NCBI RefSeq assembly: GCF_030068445.1 | Contig: NZ_JAQPOK010000039.1 | Location: 1-43,039 of the forward strand | Origin: Roseofilum halophilum BLCC-M91 | Lineage (GTDB): Bacteria; Cyanobacteriota; Cyanobacteriia; Cyanobacteriales; Desertifilaceae | DNA length: 43,039 nucleotides | Reading direction: 5' to 3' | Part shown: positions 18,883 through 27,815 of the stretch, piece after piece | Layout: each line of letters starts with the position of its first letter | Position numbering within the stretch: position 1 is the stretch's first letter | Notes under the pieces: generated by a model | Seen by the model: only the letters and a program-made list of their open reading frames with translations | Databases searched by the model: none | What the model was told of the DNA's origin: nothing | Translations under genes and position numbers: made by a program

Positions 18883-20010
18883 ATGCCATTAGAATCCTTG
18901 AAAAATGCGATTAAAAGTAGACTACCCTGGACAAACAACTTAACCCAGAAACTCAAAGCAAAAACCTGGCCCGATCGCTCAATTGCCTGTTATGTTGGCA
19001 ATAAACCCATGGTACTAGAATCTGATTTGCGAGCTAAAGGAGCCAGTGGATCGGAAGCTTCTATTATCTTTTTGACTCAAGAATGGGCAAAAAAAGGGTA
19101 TCAAGTTACGGTTTACACCAATACTGAAGGTAAAGATGGAGTATATAATGGCGTTAATTATCAGCATTTCCGTCAATGCAATTGGTATGATAAGTTTGAT
19201 ACGCTTTTAATCGCCCGCAATCCAGGGTTATTGAATCTAGAGACTCAAGCTAAACGGATTTGGTTAGAATGGCAAGATGTGGCTTATCCGCCCAAGTCTT
19301 TTACGCCCAAATATTTAGATAAGTTTGATAAGATTTTTGCTAAAAGTCACTATCAACGACAGCTTTTACCGCAAGTGCCGGATGAAAAATTTGTGATTAT
19401 TCCTAATGGGGTGTCACCTTGGGTGCTGGAAATGGGCGATCGCCCCAAAAATCCCTACAAGCTCGTCTATGCTTCGAGATATTACCGGGGTCTGGAATCC
19501 ATGCTATCCTACGGCTGGCCGATTATTAAACAGGAAATCCCCGAAGCAGAACTGCACCTTTTTTATGGCTTTACCAAGAGGGATGAGCGTCCAGCACGGC
19601 TCCCTTGGAAGCAGAAAATGATGGAACTCATCGCTCAACCGGGAGTAATCGATCGCGGCAAAGTCGGATATGAGCAACTAATGGCAGAAAAAGCAACAGC
19701 CTCTATCCATTACTATGGCTGCACCTATGAGGAAGTAGACTGTATCTCCGTGCGCGAGTCCTCCCTAGTCGGTTGTGTGCCCGTTACCACTGATTTTGCG
19801 GTATTGGGGGAAAAATCCTATTGCATTACCGTTCCTGGAGAACCAGCCGATCGCAACACTCAAGAGGCGATCGCCCATAAAATCATCCATCTATTAAAAA
19901 ATCCCGATGAATTAGAATCTATCCGTCAAAAAACCAAGGAACTGGCTAAACACGAAACCTGGAATAATCTCGCCCCTCTTTGGTTAAGATCTCAGCATGA
20001 AAAACCCTAA
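18883..20010 (+). CDS. Glycosyltransferase, GT-B fold (GT4-like)
   Basis: This 375-residue protein has the two-domain GT-B layout. The N-domain has a Gly-rich loop, LRAKGASGSEASIIFLTQEW (about 49-68), and a linker at AKSHYQRQLLP...FVIIPNGVSP (about 150-180). The C-domain carries DCISVRESSLVGCVPVTTDF (about 286-305), equivalent to the EPFG-type nucleotide-sugar loop with a conserved acidic residue. It follows the preceding glycosyltransferase by 33 bp, so they are likely co-transcribed. It ends before the base composition falls at about 20.0 kb. Confidence 0.85.
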   Translation: MPLESLKNAIKSRLPWTNNLTQKLKAKTWPDRSIACYVGNKPMVLESDLRAKGASGSEASIIFLTQEWAKKGYQVTVYTNTEGKDGVYNGVNYQHFRQCNWYDKFDTLLIARNPGLLNLETQAKRIWLEWQDVAYPPKSFTPKYLDKFDKIFAKSHYQRQLLPQVPDEKFVIIPNGVSPWVLEMGDRPKNPYKLVYASRYYRGLESMLSYGWPIIKQEIPEAELHLFYGFTKRDERPARLPWKQKMMELIAQPGVIDRGKVGYEQLMAEKATASIHYYGCTYEEVDCISVRESSLVGCVPVTTDFAVLGEKSYCITVPGEPADRNTQEAIAHKIIHLLKNPDELESIRQKTKELAKHETWNNLAPLWLRSQHEKP

Positions 20011-20140
20011 CTACTAAGATGTTTGTAAAGGTGATTGTGTAACTATTTGTTTTCATCAAACGGTAATAAATAGAGGGGATCTTAATTGATGTTTATTTTT
20101 GTTTGTGCTATCATAGAGAAACAATTTCTGAAATCTTGAC

Positions 20141-20770
20141 ATGCTAAAAAAAATCCTAAACAAAATATACAAATCCGTACAACCTCACTCTGCAAAAAAA
20201 CAGAAATATTCTAAGAAAGAAAAACGTGACTTTCTATTTAACACTTTACCTAAACAGTCTGTAGGAGCTGAAATTGGTGTTCATGAGGGAGAATTCTCGC
20301 AGCAGATGATAGAGGCCCTTTCGCCTAAAGAGTTACACTTGATTGATCCTTGGGAGTATCAAGACTCAAATGACTACAAAGATGCACTCTATGGAGGTAA
20401 GGTAAACGATGGGCAAAAAAGTATGGATGAGCGGTATGCTAGAGTTTGTGACAAATTTAGCGATTCAATTAAAATGGGTCAGATAAAAATACATCGTGGA
20501 TATTCCACAGATGTTTTAGAAAAGTTTCCTGATGAGTATTTTGACTGGATCTATATTGATGGAAATCACCTCTATGAGTATGTAAAAGCAGACTTACAAT
20601 TATCACTTCGTAAAGTTAAAGTTAATGGACTGATAACAGGAGATGATTGTTACTTAGGTGGATGGTGGGGAGATGGTGTCGTGAAAGCCGTAAACGAGTT
20701 TTCTGACAATGGAAGGGTTAAACTCATTGCAAAACGCTACGGCCAGTTTATTTTTGCCAAACAATCTTAA
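20141..20770 (+). CDS. Class I SAM-dependent methyltransferase
   Basis: This 209-residue protein contains SAM-binding motif I, VGAEIGVHEGEFSQQM (about 41-56), an acidic end of strand 2 in LHLIDPWEY, and FDWIYIDGNHLYEYVKADL (about 131-149). The last pattern is typical of TylF/Methyltransf_24 type enzymes acting on sugars or cephalosporin-like substrates. The basic, Lys-rich first 30 residues are unlike the core. The gene lies in an AT-rich, Lys/Asn-rich stretch, codon use differs from its neighbours, and it begins after a 130-bp AT-rich spacer. It is probably a polysaccharide O-methyltransferase by context. Confidence 0.8.
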   Translation: MLKKILNKIYKSVQPHSAKKQKYSKKEKRDFLFNTLPKQSVGAEIGVHEGEFSQQMIEALSPKELHLIDPWEYQDSNDYKDALYGGKVNDGQKSMDERYARVCDKFSDSIKMGQIKIHRGYSTDVLEKFPDEYFDWIYIDGNHLYEYVKADLQLSLRKVKVNGLITGDDCYLGGWWGDGVVKAVNEFSDNGRVKLIAKRYGQFIFAKQS

Positions 20771-20874
20771 ATGGCCTTCTTGAGGACATCTGTAACAATT
20801 CTGATTTCTGAACTAAGTGAGAACAAATCCTCCATTTTTCAACTGATTTAACCTTCTTGGCAGTGGTACACCCT

Positions 20875-21687
20875 ATGGCAGGCTTAAGAACTTTAATCCA
20901 AAATAGAAAAAGTCAACTTAAGACTAACTATTATACATACCGCATCCACTCAACTCCCGATCCCTACAGCATCGCCTTTAGATCCAATCCTTACAAAGTC
21001 ATTTTTATACTCGGTCACATGCGATCGGCATCCTCTCTCCTCGTTCATTTATTAAACAGTAACCCAGAAATTATTGGTTACGGAGAAAGCCATATTCGCT
21101 ATTCCAGCGAGCAAGATCTAAAAAAACTCCTATACAAAGTTTATTCCCGTGTTGGAGAATTGAGGATGAACCATCCTTACATCCTGGATAAGCTCCTACA
21201 TAATAGTAAGCTTCTGAATGAAGACCTTTTGCTCTCAAAGCATATTTATAAAATTTTCCTGATTAGAAATCCTCAGCAAACCTTACCCAGCATCTTAAAA
21301 ATCAAACCCCATTGGAGCCAAGAAAAAACTGTCGATCACTATATCAGCCGTTTAGCAACCTTAGAAAGGTATGCAGAACAGATTAACTCTAAAGAACGCT
21401 CTTTACTAATCACCCACGATCAGCTTTTGCATCAAACAGAAGAGGTTTTTAGAGGGCTGCAATCATTTTTAGAAGTCCATCGTCCATTTTCAGAACAATA
21501 TCAGGTCTTAAGCACCACAGGAAAGCGTGGAGTCGGTGATTCTTCAGACAACATTAAACAAGGAAGAATTATCAGAGATCGCTCAAATCCAGAATTGTTG
21601 ATAAAACCATTTAACAACATTCAACCTTGTCTAGAAAGTTATAATAATTGTATTTCAACCTTATCCAAATACTGCAATCTAATCTAA
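20875..21687 (+). CDS. Sulfotransferase family protein
   Basis: The product is 270 residues from the ATG at 20875. A TTG at 20857 is possible but not supported by a ribosome site. The PAPS 5'-phosphosulfate loop is visible as VIFILGHMRSASSLLVHLL (about 43-61), and the 3'-phosphate-binding region is suggested by YKIFLIRNPQQTLPSIL (about 125-141). These motifs place it in the P-loop sulfotransferase fold, which moves sulfate from PAPS to hydroxyls of sugars or other acceptors. With the neighbouring glycosyltransferases it suggests sulfated glycan synthesis. AT-rich composition suggests acquisition. Confidence 0.8.
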   Translation: MAGLRTLIQNRKSQLKTNYYTYRIHSTPDPYSIAFRSNPYKVIFILGHMRSASSLLVHLLNSNPEIIGYGESHIRYSSEQDLKKLLYKVYSRVGELRMNHPYILDKLLHNSKLLNEDLLLSKHIYKIFLIRNPQQTLPSILKIKPHWSQEKTVDHYISRLATLERYAEQINSKERSLLITHDQLLHQTEEVFRGLQSFLEVHRPFSEQYQVLSTTGKRGVGDSSDNIKQGRIIRDRSNPELLIKPFNNIQPCLESYNNCISTLSKYCNLI

Positions 21688-21709
21688 TATCAATGTGGAG
21701 ATCCAATTT

Positions 21710-22636
21710 ATGTCTCAAGATCGAGAAAATATTATCATTAAAGCATTGAAAAATCCACAAGGTGCTGTTAAAAGAGTCCAAAATAACATAAAAGACTATC
21801 TAGAAGAAGGCGCACACATCTTATCCCTACGTCCTTCAGATTCAACCCTCATTAACCAGAAAGAAATTAGGATAGTTGGTTTAATGAGATCCGGTAATCA
21901 TGCGATTACCAATTGGATCAGGCAACAGCAAGGGGGTTCAATTAATTATCTTAACAATATTCCCTGTGACAAGAATCCCTATCAACACTTTTATGAAAGA
22001 CACCTTATCTATAATAAGTACCCAAAAACGATCCGCAAACTCAAACGACAAGCTCAAGGAAAGTTAATTACACATGATTGTTTAATTTATAGTCATGAAG
22101 ATTATAGCTTAGAACAGGTGACCGATCCAGAATTTGAGAAGAACCACGATCTCTATATGGGAAAAAGTGGAGAAAGATATGACGTACTGATTATTAGAGA
22201 TCCTTTCAACTTAATAGCGAGTCGATTGAAGAGTGGTTTTATTGATGTTAAAGCCCCGAATAGAAAAGCCATTGATTTATGGATAGCCTATGCCCAAGAA
22301 TATTTAGGAGAAACAGAGTACCTAAAACATAATAAAACTTGTGTAAATTATAATCAATGGACAACGGATGTAGAATACCGTAAAAGCATTGCTCAACAAC
22401 TTGGTTTAGAATTTTCTGATACTGGTTTTAATGAAGTTAAGGCTCAAGGTGGCGGCAGTTCCTTTGAAGGACAGAAATTTGATGGTCAAGCCAGTAAAAT
22501 GGATGTTCACAATCGCTGGAAAGTTTACCAAGATAATGAGGTGTATCGTCAGATGTTGAATCAGGATCGAGTATTTGAGTATTCGGAAAAAATCTTTGGT
22601 CGAATTACAGGAGTGGAGGCGTTAAGAAGCGGCTAG
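21710..22636 (+). CDS. Divergent sulfotransferase-like protein
   Basis: The product is 308 residues. I chose the ATG at 21710, preceded by GGAG (21696-21699) at good spacing, over the GTG at 21695. IRIVGLMRSGNHAITNWI (about 52-69) is a 5'-phosphosulfate-type loop with R-S-G-N in place of R-S-G-T/S. VLIIRDPFNLIASRL (about 162-176) corresponds to the 3'-phosphate motif with Asp in place of the usual Asn-Pro or Glu-Pro. It lies just downstream of the other sulfotransferase but shares little sequence with it, so it is not a recent duplicate. It converges with the ABC exporter gene, with 1 bp between stops. Confidence 0.7.
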   Translation: MSQDRENIIIKALKNPQGAVKRVQNNIKDYLEEGAHILSLRPSDSTLINQKEIRIVGLMRSGNHAITNWIRQQQGGSINYLNNIPCDKNPYQHFYERHLIYNKYPKTIRKLKRQAQGKLITHDCLIYSHEDYSLEQVTDPEFEKNHDLYMGKSGERYDVLIIRDPFNLIASRLKSGFIDVKAPNRKAIDLWIAYAQEYLGETEYLKHNKTCVNYNQWTTDVEYRKSIAQQLGLEFSDTGFNEVKAQGGGSSFEGQKFDGQASKMDVHNRWKVYQDNEVYRQMLNQDRVFEYSEKIFGRITGVEALRSG

Positions 22637-22637
22637 T

Positions 22638-24662
22638 TTATCTCAGTTTATTTTCAAAAATCTCAAAGGTTCTGAGCAGAGTAATCGCTGAACGGTACGC
22701 TTCTTCTGTTAATTCTAATTGTTCCTCTGGAGTATCCACAATCTCATCTGCCAATAACCTTAAAGAACCAATCATGGAATTGAGTTGAGTTCTCGCTTCA
22801 TAGGAGGCTTTAGATAGGGTTTCATAGTCAACCCTTGTTTGTCCAGTCGATTCTGCCTCTTCTGTTTCTGCAAATTGCATGGAATGGAGACGATGATACA
22901 ATCCCTGTTTTTCCAGTAATTCTTGGTGAGTCCCTATTTCTATCACTTCACCTTTATCTAAAACGGCAATTTGATCGGCATTCTGAATGGTGGAGAGACG
23001 GTGAGCAATGACTAATGTGGTGCGATCGCGACTGAGATGATCGATCGCCTCCTGCACGATACGTTCAGACACCGTATCCAGCGCACTGGTGGCTTCGTCT
23101 AAGATCAAGATATCCGGATCTTGCAGCAAAGCTCTGGCGATCGCCAACCTTTGGCGTTGTCCCCCAGAAAGCATCACCCCGCGATCGCCCACCTCCGTCT
23201 CCCATTGTCTCGGTAACTGCATAATAAAATCATAAGCATTCGCCTGTTTCGCTGCCGTTATCATCTCATCCTCCGTAGCATCTGGACGAGCATAGATAAT
23301 ATTGTTCCTCACCGTATCATTAAACATAAACGTCGTTTGACTCACAATCCCCATCGATCGCCGCAAACTTCTCAGCTCAAACTCACGAATATCCCGACCA
23401 TCAATCAGAATAGAACCCTCCGTCGGATCGTAAAACCTAGGCAACAAATCCGCAAACGTTGATTTACCCGCTCCTGACGAACCCACCAGAGCCAAACTCT
23501 TTCCTCTCGGTAACACCAGATCGGCACTCTTAATCACCAAATTACTATGACCCGGATACGCAAAGGATATCCCTTTGAAATGTATTTTATCCTTAAACCC
23601 ATTAAACGGAACAATCCCCTGAGTCATAATCGGCTTATTATCACGCCGCCAAATATCATAGGCAAAATCAACACTTGCTGACGCTTTAGCCAGAGTATTT
23701 CGCACATTATTAATTTGATTAACCACTGGCATCATCCGAAACAGGATAAATAGATAAGTGAGCAAAATAGCCGATAAACTTTCCAGTTGACTGGAAAAAA
23801 ATGTACGACCTACCAGTAAAATAGAAATCACTGTCAAGATATTAGTGATTTCACTCAGGGGTTTAATCAGGGCACTATTACTTTGAGCTAAGAAATTAAA
23901 GTTCTCCAGCTCAAGCATCATATTCTTAATCAAACCAAACTCTTTTTGCTCATTCCCAACCGACTTAACTAATCGAACTCCTCCTAGAACTTCCAATACC
24001 TTAATCGAGTATGTTTTTTGCCGATTGGATACTTCTCTTCCCAACCGCTTAGAGCGTTTAATTACCCCTTGATTCACCACCGCCACCAAAATGATCAGTA
24101 GGGTAGAAATAATCGTCAACTGCCAAGACAGTGAAATGAGGAAAAACAAGAAAACAAACGATGTAATTAAATGGATCGTTAAATCAATATAGCTATTAAC
24201 AGCCGTCGTCGTTTGTCCCGTATCTCCCCCCAAACGTTTTGTAATATCACCTAACTTATTTTTACTATAAAAATCAATATCCGTTTCTAGAAGAGTTGAC
24301 ATAATATCAATCTTCATACTGTTTGTGATTCTTCGCTTGAAGGCGGCTGCCACAATAGCACGCAAATAATTGACCCCTTCCTTAAGAACAATTGTTAAGA
24401 TAATCGCAACTAACATCACCCCTAGTCGATACTGTTCGGGGATGCCTTCAAAGGGGGAAAAGATAAATTGAAGGGCAGGAGGCGCACCTCTGAGCTTAAC
24501 TTCTTGTCCCACAATCTGAAGAACAACTGGAATAATCAGGGCGGTATTGACCCCATTAAAGATTGCGCCCGAAAATCCTAGGACAATATTTGCTATCAAA
24601 GGTAGAGGATATTTTTTTAAGTAATAAAATACAAAGTCTCTAGAAGATATTTTGGCTCTCAT
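22638..24662 (-). CDS. ABC exporter (half-transporter) with kinase-dimerisation-like C-terminal tail
   Basis: This 674-residue fused permease-ATPase is of MsbA/HepA type. Membrane domain about 15-320 has six hydrophobic segments. The nucleotide-binding domain shows Walker A LVGSSGAGKST (about 389-399), signature LSGGQRQRLAIA, Walker B ILILDEATSALD and H-loop VIAHRLSTI. The class exports lipids, lipid-linked sugars or glycans. Beyond the usual end (about 590), residues 611-674 read LSKASYEARTQLNSMIGSL and onward, very like the H-box helices of histidine kinases (S-H-E-x-R-T-P-L-N-S), but with Y621 for the phospho-His. It sits 3' of the glycosyltransferase gene on the same strand and probably exports the cluster's product. 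Confidence 0.9.
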   Translation of the reverse strand: MRAKISSRDFVFYYLKKYPLPLIANIVLGFSGAIFNGVNTALIIPVVLQIVGQEVKLRGAPPALQFIFSPFEGIPEQYRLGVMLVAIILTIVLKEGVNYLRAIVAAAFKRRITNSMKIDIMSTLLETDIDFYSKNKLGDITKRLGGDTGQTTTAVNSYIDLTIHLITSFVFLFFLISLSWQLTIISTLLIILVAVVNQGVIKRSKRLGREVSNRQKTYSIKVLEVLGGVRLVKSVGNEQKEFGLIKNMMLELENFNFLAQSNSALIKPLSEITNILTVISILLVGRTFFSSQLESLSAILLTYLFILFRMMPVVNQINNVRNTLAKASASVDFAYDIWRRDNKPIMTQGIVPFNGFKDKIHFKGISFAYPGHSNLVIKSADLVLPRGKSLALVGSSGAGKSTFADLLPRFYDPTEGSILIDGRDIREFELRSLRRSMGIVSQTTFMFNDTVRNNIIYARPDATEDEMITAAKQANAYDFIMQLPRQWETEVGDRGVMLSGGQRQRLAIARALLQDPDILILDEATSALDTVSERIVQEAIDHLSRDRTTLVIAHRLSTIQNADQIAVLDKGEVIEIGTHQELLEKQGLYHRLHSMQFAETEEAESTGQTRVDYETLSKASYEARTQLNSMIGSLRLLADEIVDTPEEQLELTEEAYRSAITLLRTFEIFENKLR

Positions 24663-24703
24663 TGGCTTAACTCATTTCAATACAATCATGACCTTCAGAT
24701 ATA

Positions 24704-25894
24704 TCATCCAAGTCCATCAAGCAAATTCGCTAAAATTTTTGACATCGCTTCAATACTATAGTTTGCTATACATCGTTCGCGGCTTTCCCGACCTTTTTCA
24801 TTGGCTAAATCTAGATCGTTGAAAATCGCATTGATCTGAGCGGCAATCCGATCGGGAGACTCCGGATCGACCAAATATCCCGTCCCTCCTAAAATCTCTG
24901 GTAAATCCCCCACATTAGAAGCTAAAACCGGCTTGCCCATGGCCATAGCATCGGTCAATTTTAGCGGAAATTGGGCTAATGCAGCCGGTGTATTCCGTTG
25001 AGGCACGACCACTACATGGGCCGCAGACACCACTTCTGGCATTTTCTCGTAGGGCAGTTTGGGAATCTGAATAATCCAGCGTCCCCATCGCTCTTGCAAA
25101 CGGCGATCGTAATCATCATAAGGACTACCGCCAATAATGACCACTCTTAAATCCGGTTGATTGAGTCGATCGAGTGCCAGTAAAACATCTTCAATTCCTT
25201 TGTAGGGTCGTGGCGCTCCGGGAAACATTAGCACTCGATAGTCTGAAAGTCCGTAGCGTTCTCTGGAAACTTCGGGATTATAATTTTGGGGATTAAACAA
25301 AGTCGTATCTTTACCATTGGGGACATAAACTCCGCCAAAACGCTCCTGTAAAAATCGGGTATGAACCGTCACTGCATCAGCCAGAGAAACTTGATTTTCC
25401 ATCCATTTGAGATAGAGGGGATGATCGGGCATTCTCAACGCGCCTTCTGGCTTAAGAATATCGCGGCCAAACTGTTTTAGGCCGGGACGATAGCGCCATT
25501 GATCTCCCCCATGCCAACTCAATTCCCAATCATCAATGTCTAAAATCACAGGGCAACGACGCTGTAGTTTTTTCAGTAGGGCTAAACCAAAACTGGTGGG
25601 TTTAGGTCTTAAGGCGTATAGAATATCTCCTTGAATGGCTTTGAGTAAGGTTTGGGCCGAGCGGAAAAAACCCGGATAGTTGACACCTGGCACACAAACC
25701 ATGGGATATTTGGACTTAGAGGGATCTGGAGGTTCGCCAAAGCTAAATCCCAGGATTTCTACTTCATGCCCCAGTTGAGTTAAGGCTTGGGCTAGTAGGA
25801 AGGTGCGGACAGCTCCTCCCCAACGGCCAGCTCCTGCTTGTGAGAGGTCACTGACGAGTAGAGAAATTTTTAATCGATTAGATTGGGTCTCCAT
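24704..25894 (-). CDS. Glycosyltransferase family 4-like protein
   Basis: The product is 396 residues from the ATG at 25894, which leaves the first strand of the GT-B fold (LKISLLVSDLSQAGAGRWGGAV) at the right distance. The frame extends to a TTG at 25963, whose use would overlap the stop of the gene upstream and add an acidic, unconserved lead. Seen: a Gly-rich loop, VHTRFLQERFGGVYVPNGKD at the interdomain linker, FPGAPRPYKGIEDVL starting the C-domain, and the donor-binding PLKLTDAMAMGKPVLASNVGDLPEIL, where the EPFG Glu is replaced by Asp or Thr-Asp. Same strand as the exporter gene (41-bp gap), so an operon is likely. Confidence 0.88.
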   Translation of the reverse strand: METQSNRLKISLLVSDLSQAGAGRWGGAVRTFLLAQALTQLGHEVEILGFSFGEPPDPSKSKYPMVCVPGVNYPGFFRSAQTLLKAIQGDILYALRPKPTSFGLALLKKLQRRCPVILDIDDWELSWHGGDQWRYRPGLKQFGRDILKPEGALRMPDHPLYLKWMENQVSLADAVTVHTRFLQERFGGVYVPNGKDTTLFNPQNYNPEVSRERYGLSDYRVLMFPGAPRPYKGIEDVLLALDRLNQPDLRVVIIGGSPYDDYDRRLQERWGRWIIQIPKLPYEKMPEVVSAAHVVVVPQRNTPAALAQFPLKLTDAMAMGKPVLASNVGDLPEILGGTGYLVDPESPDRIAAQINAIFNDLDLANEKGRESRERCIANYSIEAMSKILANLLDGLG

Positions 25895-25959
25895 CACCGG
25901 CGATCGCCCCAATACATCTGAATTAATACAGTCATCTTTGGTATCATTGTCTTCATCGA

Positions 25960-26169
25960 TCAAGAATCCACTAATTTCAACCGTCCAGCCTGTAGAGCAT
26001 CCAATATGCGATTAATTTCCTGCTTCATCTCCTGAGTCAGTGCCCTATTTGAGATCAGAGCCGAGGTAATAATCAAGTATTCTTTCGGTGTGAGTTGACC
26101 TCTTTCCAGAATTCCTTTAACCACTTGATGGGTGACTAAATTCGGTTGGCTAGATGGAGAACGGGACAT
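25960..26169 (-). CDS. Small conserved-looking protein, unknown function
   Basis: The product is 69 residues, helical and soluble by eye (VVKGILERGQLTPKEYLIITSALIS, then QEMKQEINRILDALQAGRLKLVDS). The second part looks like a short helix-loop-helix. I do not recognise the family with certainty. Similar small proteins, in which a 'L-T/S-x-x-E-x-x-x-I-x-x-A-L' segment precedes a basic C-terminus, are common in cyanobacteria. It is upstream of the glycosyltransferase and ABC exporter genes on the same strand and probably their first gene. Confidence 0.65.
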   Translation of the reverse strand: MSRSPSSQPNLVTHQVVKGILERGQLTPKEYLIITSALISNRALTQEMKQEINRILDALQAGRLKLVDS

Positions 26170-26285
26170 AAGGCGTTAATCTAGTGAATTAGAAGGTAAA
26201 CTGAATAAAACTGCACCTAATATCTTACCCTTACGATAGAAGAGAATAGGATAATCCTGAAGTTCAAGCGTATTATCGAGACCCT

Positions 26286-27059
26286 ATGCAAGTTTACCGA
26301 CTTCCTGCCCTTTCCGATAACTATATTTTTGTTTTACACGATCGCCACCTCAATCAAGCTGCTGTCGTCGATCCGGCCCAACCCCAACCCGTGTTAGAGT
26401 GCCTAGACCAGTTAGGAGCCGACCTAATTGCCATCCTCAACACCCATCATCATAGCGATCATGTGGGCGGCAATCAAAAGTTAATCAAACACTTTCCCCA
26501 CCTTCAAGTTTATGGCGGTGCTGTAGACCGGGGACGAATTCCCGGACAACACTTTTTCCTCGAAGACGGCGATCGCCTCACCATTTTAGGCCAAGAAGCC
26601 CAAATCTTCTTTGTACCCGGTCATACCAAAGCACACATCGCCTACTACTTCCCTCCCACAGATCCCAGCCAACCGGGAAACCTATTCTGCGGAGACACCC
26701 TGTTTGCCGGGGGATGTGGTCGCCTCTTTGAAGGAACCCCAGCCCAAATGGTTAATTCTCTGAGCAAATTAAGAGCGCTTCCCGATAACACCCAAATTTG
26801 GTGCGCCCACGAATACACCCTTAACAACCTCAAATTTGCCCTAACGGTAGATGGAAATAACCCCAAATTACAAGAGCGATTCACCAGCGTCAAGGAAGCC
26901 AGGCAAAACAACCAACCCACCGTCCCCTCCCTCCTCGGTCTCGAAAAACTCACCAACCCCTTCCTCCGTTGGGATCAGCCCAGTTTACAAGCGGCAGCCA
27001 ACAGCACCGATCCTGTGCAAACCTTTAGCCGCATTCGCGGTAAAAAAGACCTATTTTAG
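26286..27059 (+). CDS. gloB: Hydroxyacylglutathione hydrolase (glyoxalase II)
   Basis: The enzyme hydrolyses S-lactoylglutathione to lactate and glutathione, completing methylglyoxal detoxification begun by GloA (14298-14684). The 257 residues show the metallo-beta-lactamase zinc motif THHHSDH (53-59), further ligands in [11 protein letters not shown] (about 115) and [16 protein letters not shown] (about 137-152), and [13 protein letters not shown] (about 173). The C-terminal substrate domain ends in IRGKKDLF. It is divergent from the small gene to its left. Confidence 0.96.
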   Translation: MQVYRLPALSDNYIFVLHDRHLNQAAVVDPAQPQPVLECLDQLGADLIAILNTHHHSDHVGGNQKLIKHFPHLQVYGGAVDRGRIPGQHFFLEDGDRLTILGQEAQIFFVPGHTKAHIAYYFPPTDPSQPGNLFCGDTLFAGGCGRLFEGTPAQMVNSLSKLRALPDNTQIWCAHEYTLNNLKFALTVDGNNPKLQERFTSVKEARQNNQPTVPSLLGLEKLTNPFLRWDQPSLQAAANSTDPVQTFSRIRGKKDLF

Positions 27060-27079
27060 AACTTGAGACTATCCGAGAA

Positions 27080-27108
27080 TTGCGATCGCCCCCAAAGTCC
27101 GATATAAT
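27080..27108 (+). promoter_or_regulatory. Sigma-70 type promoter for rplI
   Basis: TTGCGA (27080-27085) and a perfect TATAAT (27103-27108) are separated by 17 nt, about 49 nt before the rplI start codon. The -35 box overlaps a HIP1-like GCGATCGC. Confidence 0.65.
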
Positions 27109-27156
27109 GAAAGACTTTGATCCCAACTTAACCCACTCAAGAAAACCTAACTCATC

Positions 27157-27615
27157 ATGAGCAAAAGAGTACAAATCGTATTAAACAAAGATGTAAGCAA
27201 ACTCGGCAAATCCGGAGATGTCGTAGAAGTAGCCCGTGGTTATGCCCGTAACTATCTCATCCCCCATGGTGTCGCCTTGCGAGCCACCCCAGGCATCCTC
27301 AAACAAGTGGAAATCCGCAAAGAAAAAGAACGTCAACGGCTGCTCGAAGAAAAACGCCAAGCCCAAGCCCGTAAAACTGCCTTGGAAACCATTGGTCGCT
27401 TCACCATCCGTAAACAAGTCGGTGAAGGAGAAGCCATTTTTGGAACCGTTACCGACCGGGAAGTAGCCGAAGTCATCCTCGAAACTACCGCCCAAGAAGT
27501 AGACCGCCGTGGCATTACCCTACCCGAAATCAGCAAACTCGGATTTTATGAAGCCGAAATTAAACTGCATCCGGAAGTTACCGCAACCGTTGAAATCCAA
27601 GTTGCTGCCCTTTAG
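27157..27615 (+). CDS. rplI: 50S ribosomal protein bL9
   Basis: The 152-residue protein has the bL9 signature: N-domain [36 protein letters not shown]-type start, a long connecting helix (about 45-75, rich in Lys/Glu/Arg) and a C-terminal rRNA-binding domain. bL9 sits at the base of the L1 stalk and affects frame maintenance. The rplI-dnaB order is ancient in bacteria and is kept here, with a 200-bp repeat-containing spacer. Confidence 0.97.
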   Translation: MSKRVQIVLNKDVSKLGKSGDVVEVARGYARNYLIPHGVALRATPGILKQVEIRKEKERQRLLEEKRQAQARKTALETIGRFTIRKQVGEGEAIFGTVTDREVAEVILETTAQEVDRRGITLPEISKLGFYEAEIKLHPEVTATVEIQVAAL

Positions 27616-27642
27616 GGATGGGGAGATGGGGGAAATATTGTG

Positions 27643-27747
27643 CCCTCATCCCCCAACCCCTTCTCCCACAGGCGCTGCCCTGAGCGCAGTCGAAGGGAGA
27701 AGGGGAGTAAAATCCCTCTCCCGTGGGAGAGGGATTTAGGGAGAGGG
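27643..27747. repeat. Composite palindromic repeat (~105 bp) between rplI and dnaB
   Basis: It consists of CCCTCATCCCCCAACCCC, an inner palindrome around GGCGCTGCCCTGAGCGCAG and TCGAAGGG, and an outer ATCCCTCTCCCGTGGGAGAG hairpin ending in GGGAGAGGG. A second copy in the opposite orientation lies inside the second DnaB intein (30796-30899). In that copy the outer parts match well, while the inner palindrome is flipped. The repeat supplies a GTG that lengthens the dnaB frame artificially. Confidence 0.85.
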
Positions 27748-27815
27748 CATCTCATGCGAAAATACTATATATCCCGTATCCTTCCCATATCCGAGTCCCG
27801 TCCCCACACCTTCCC

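Noticed and set aside
27723-27815. In-frame N-terminal extension of DnaB starting at a GTG
   Set aside because: It is encoded by the palindromic repeat and low-complexity DNA; the DnaB-like sequence starts at ATG 27816.
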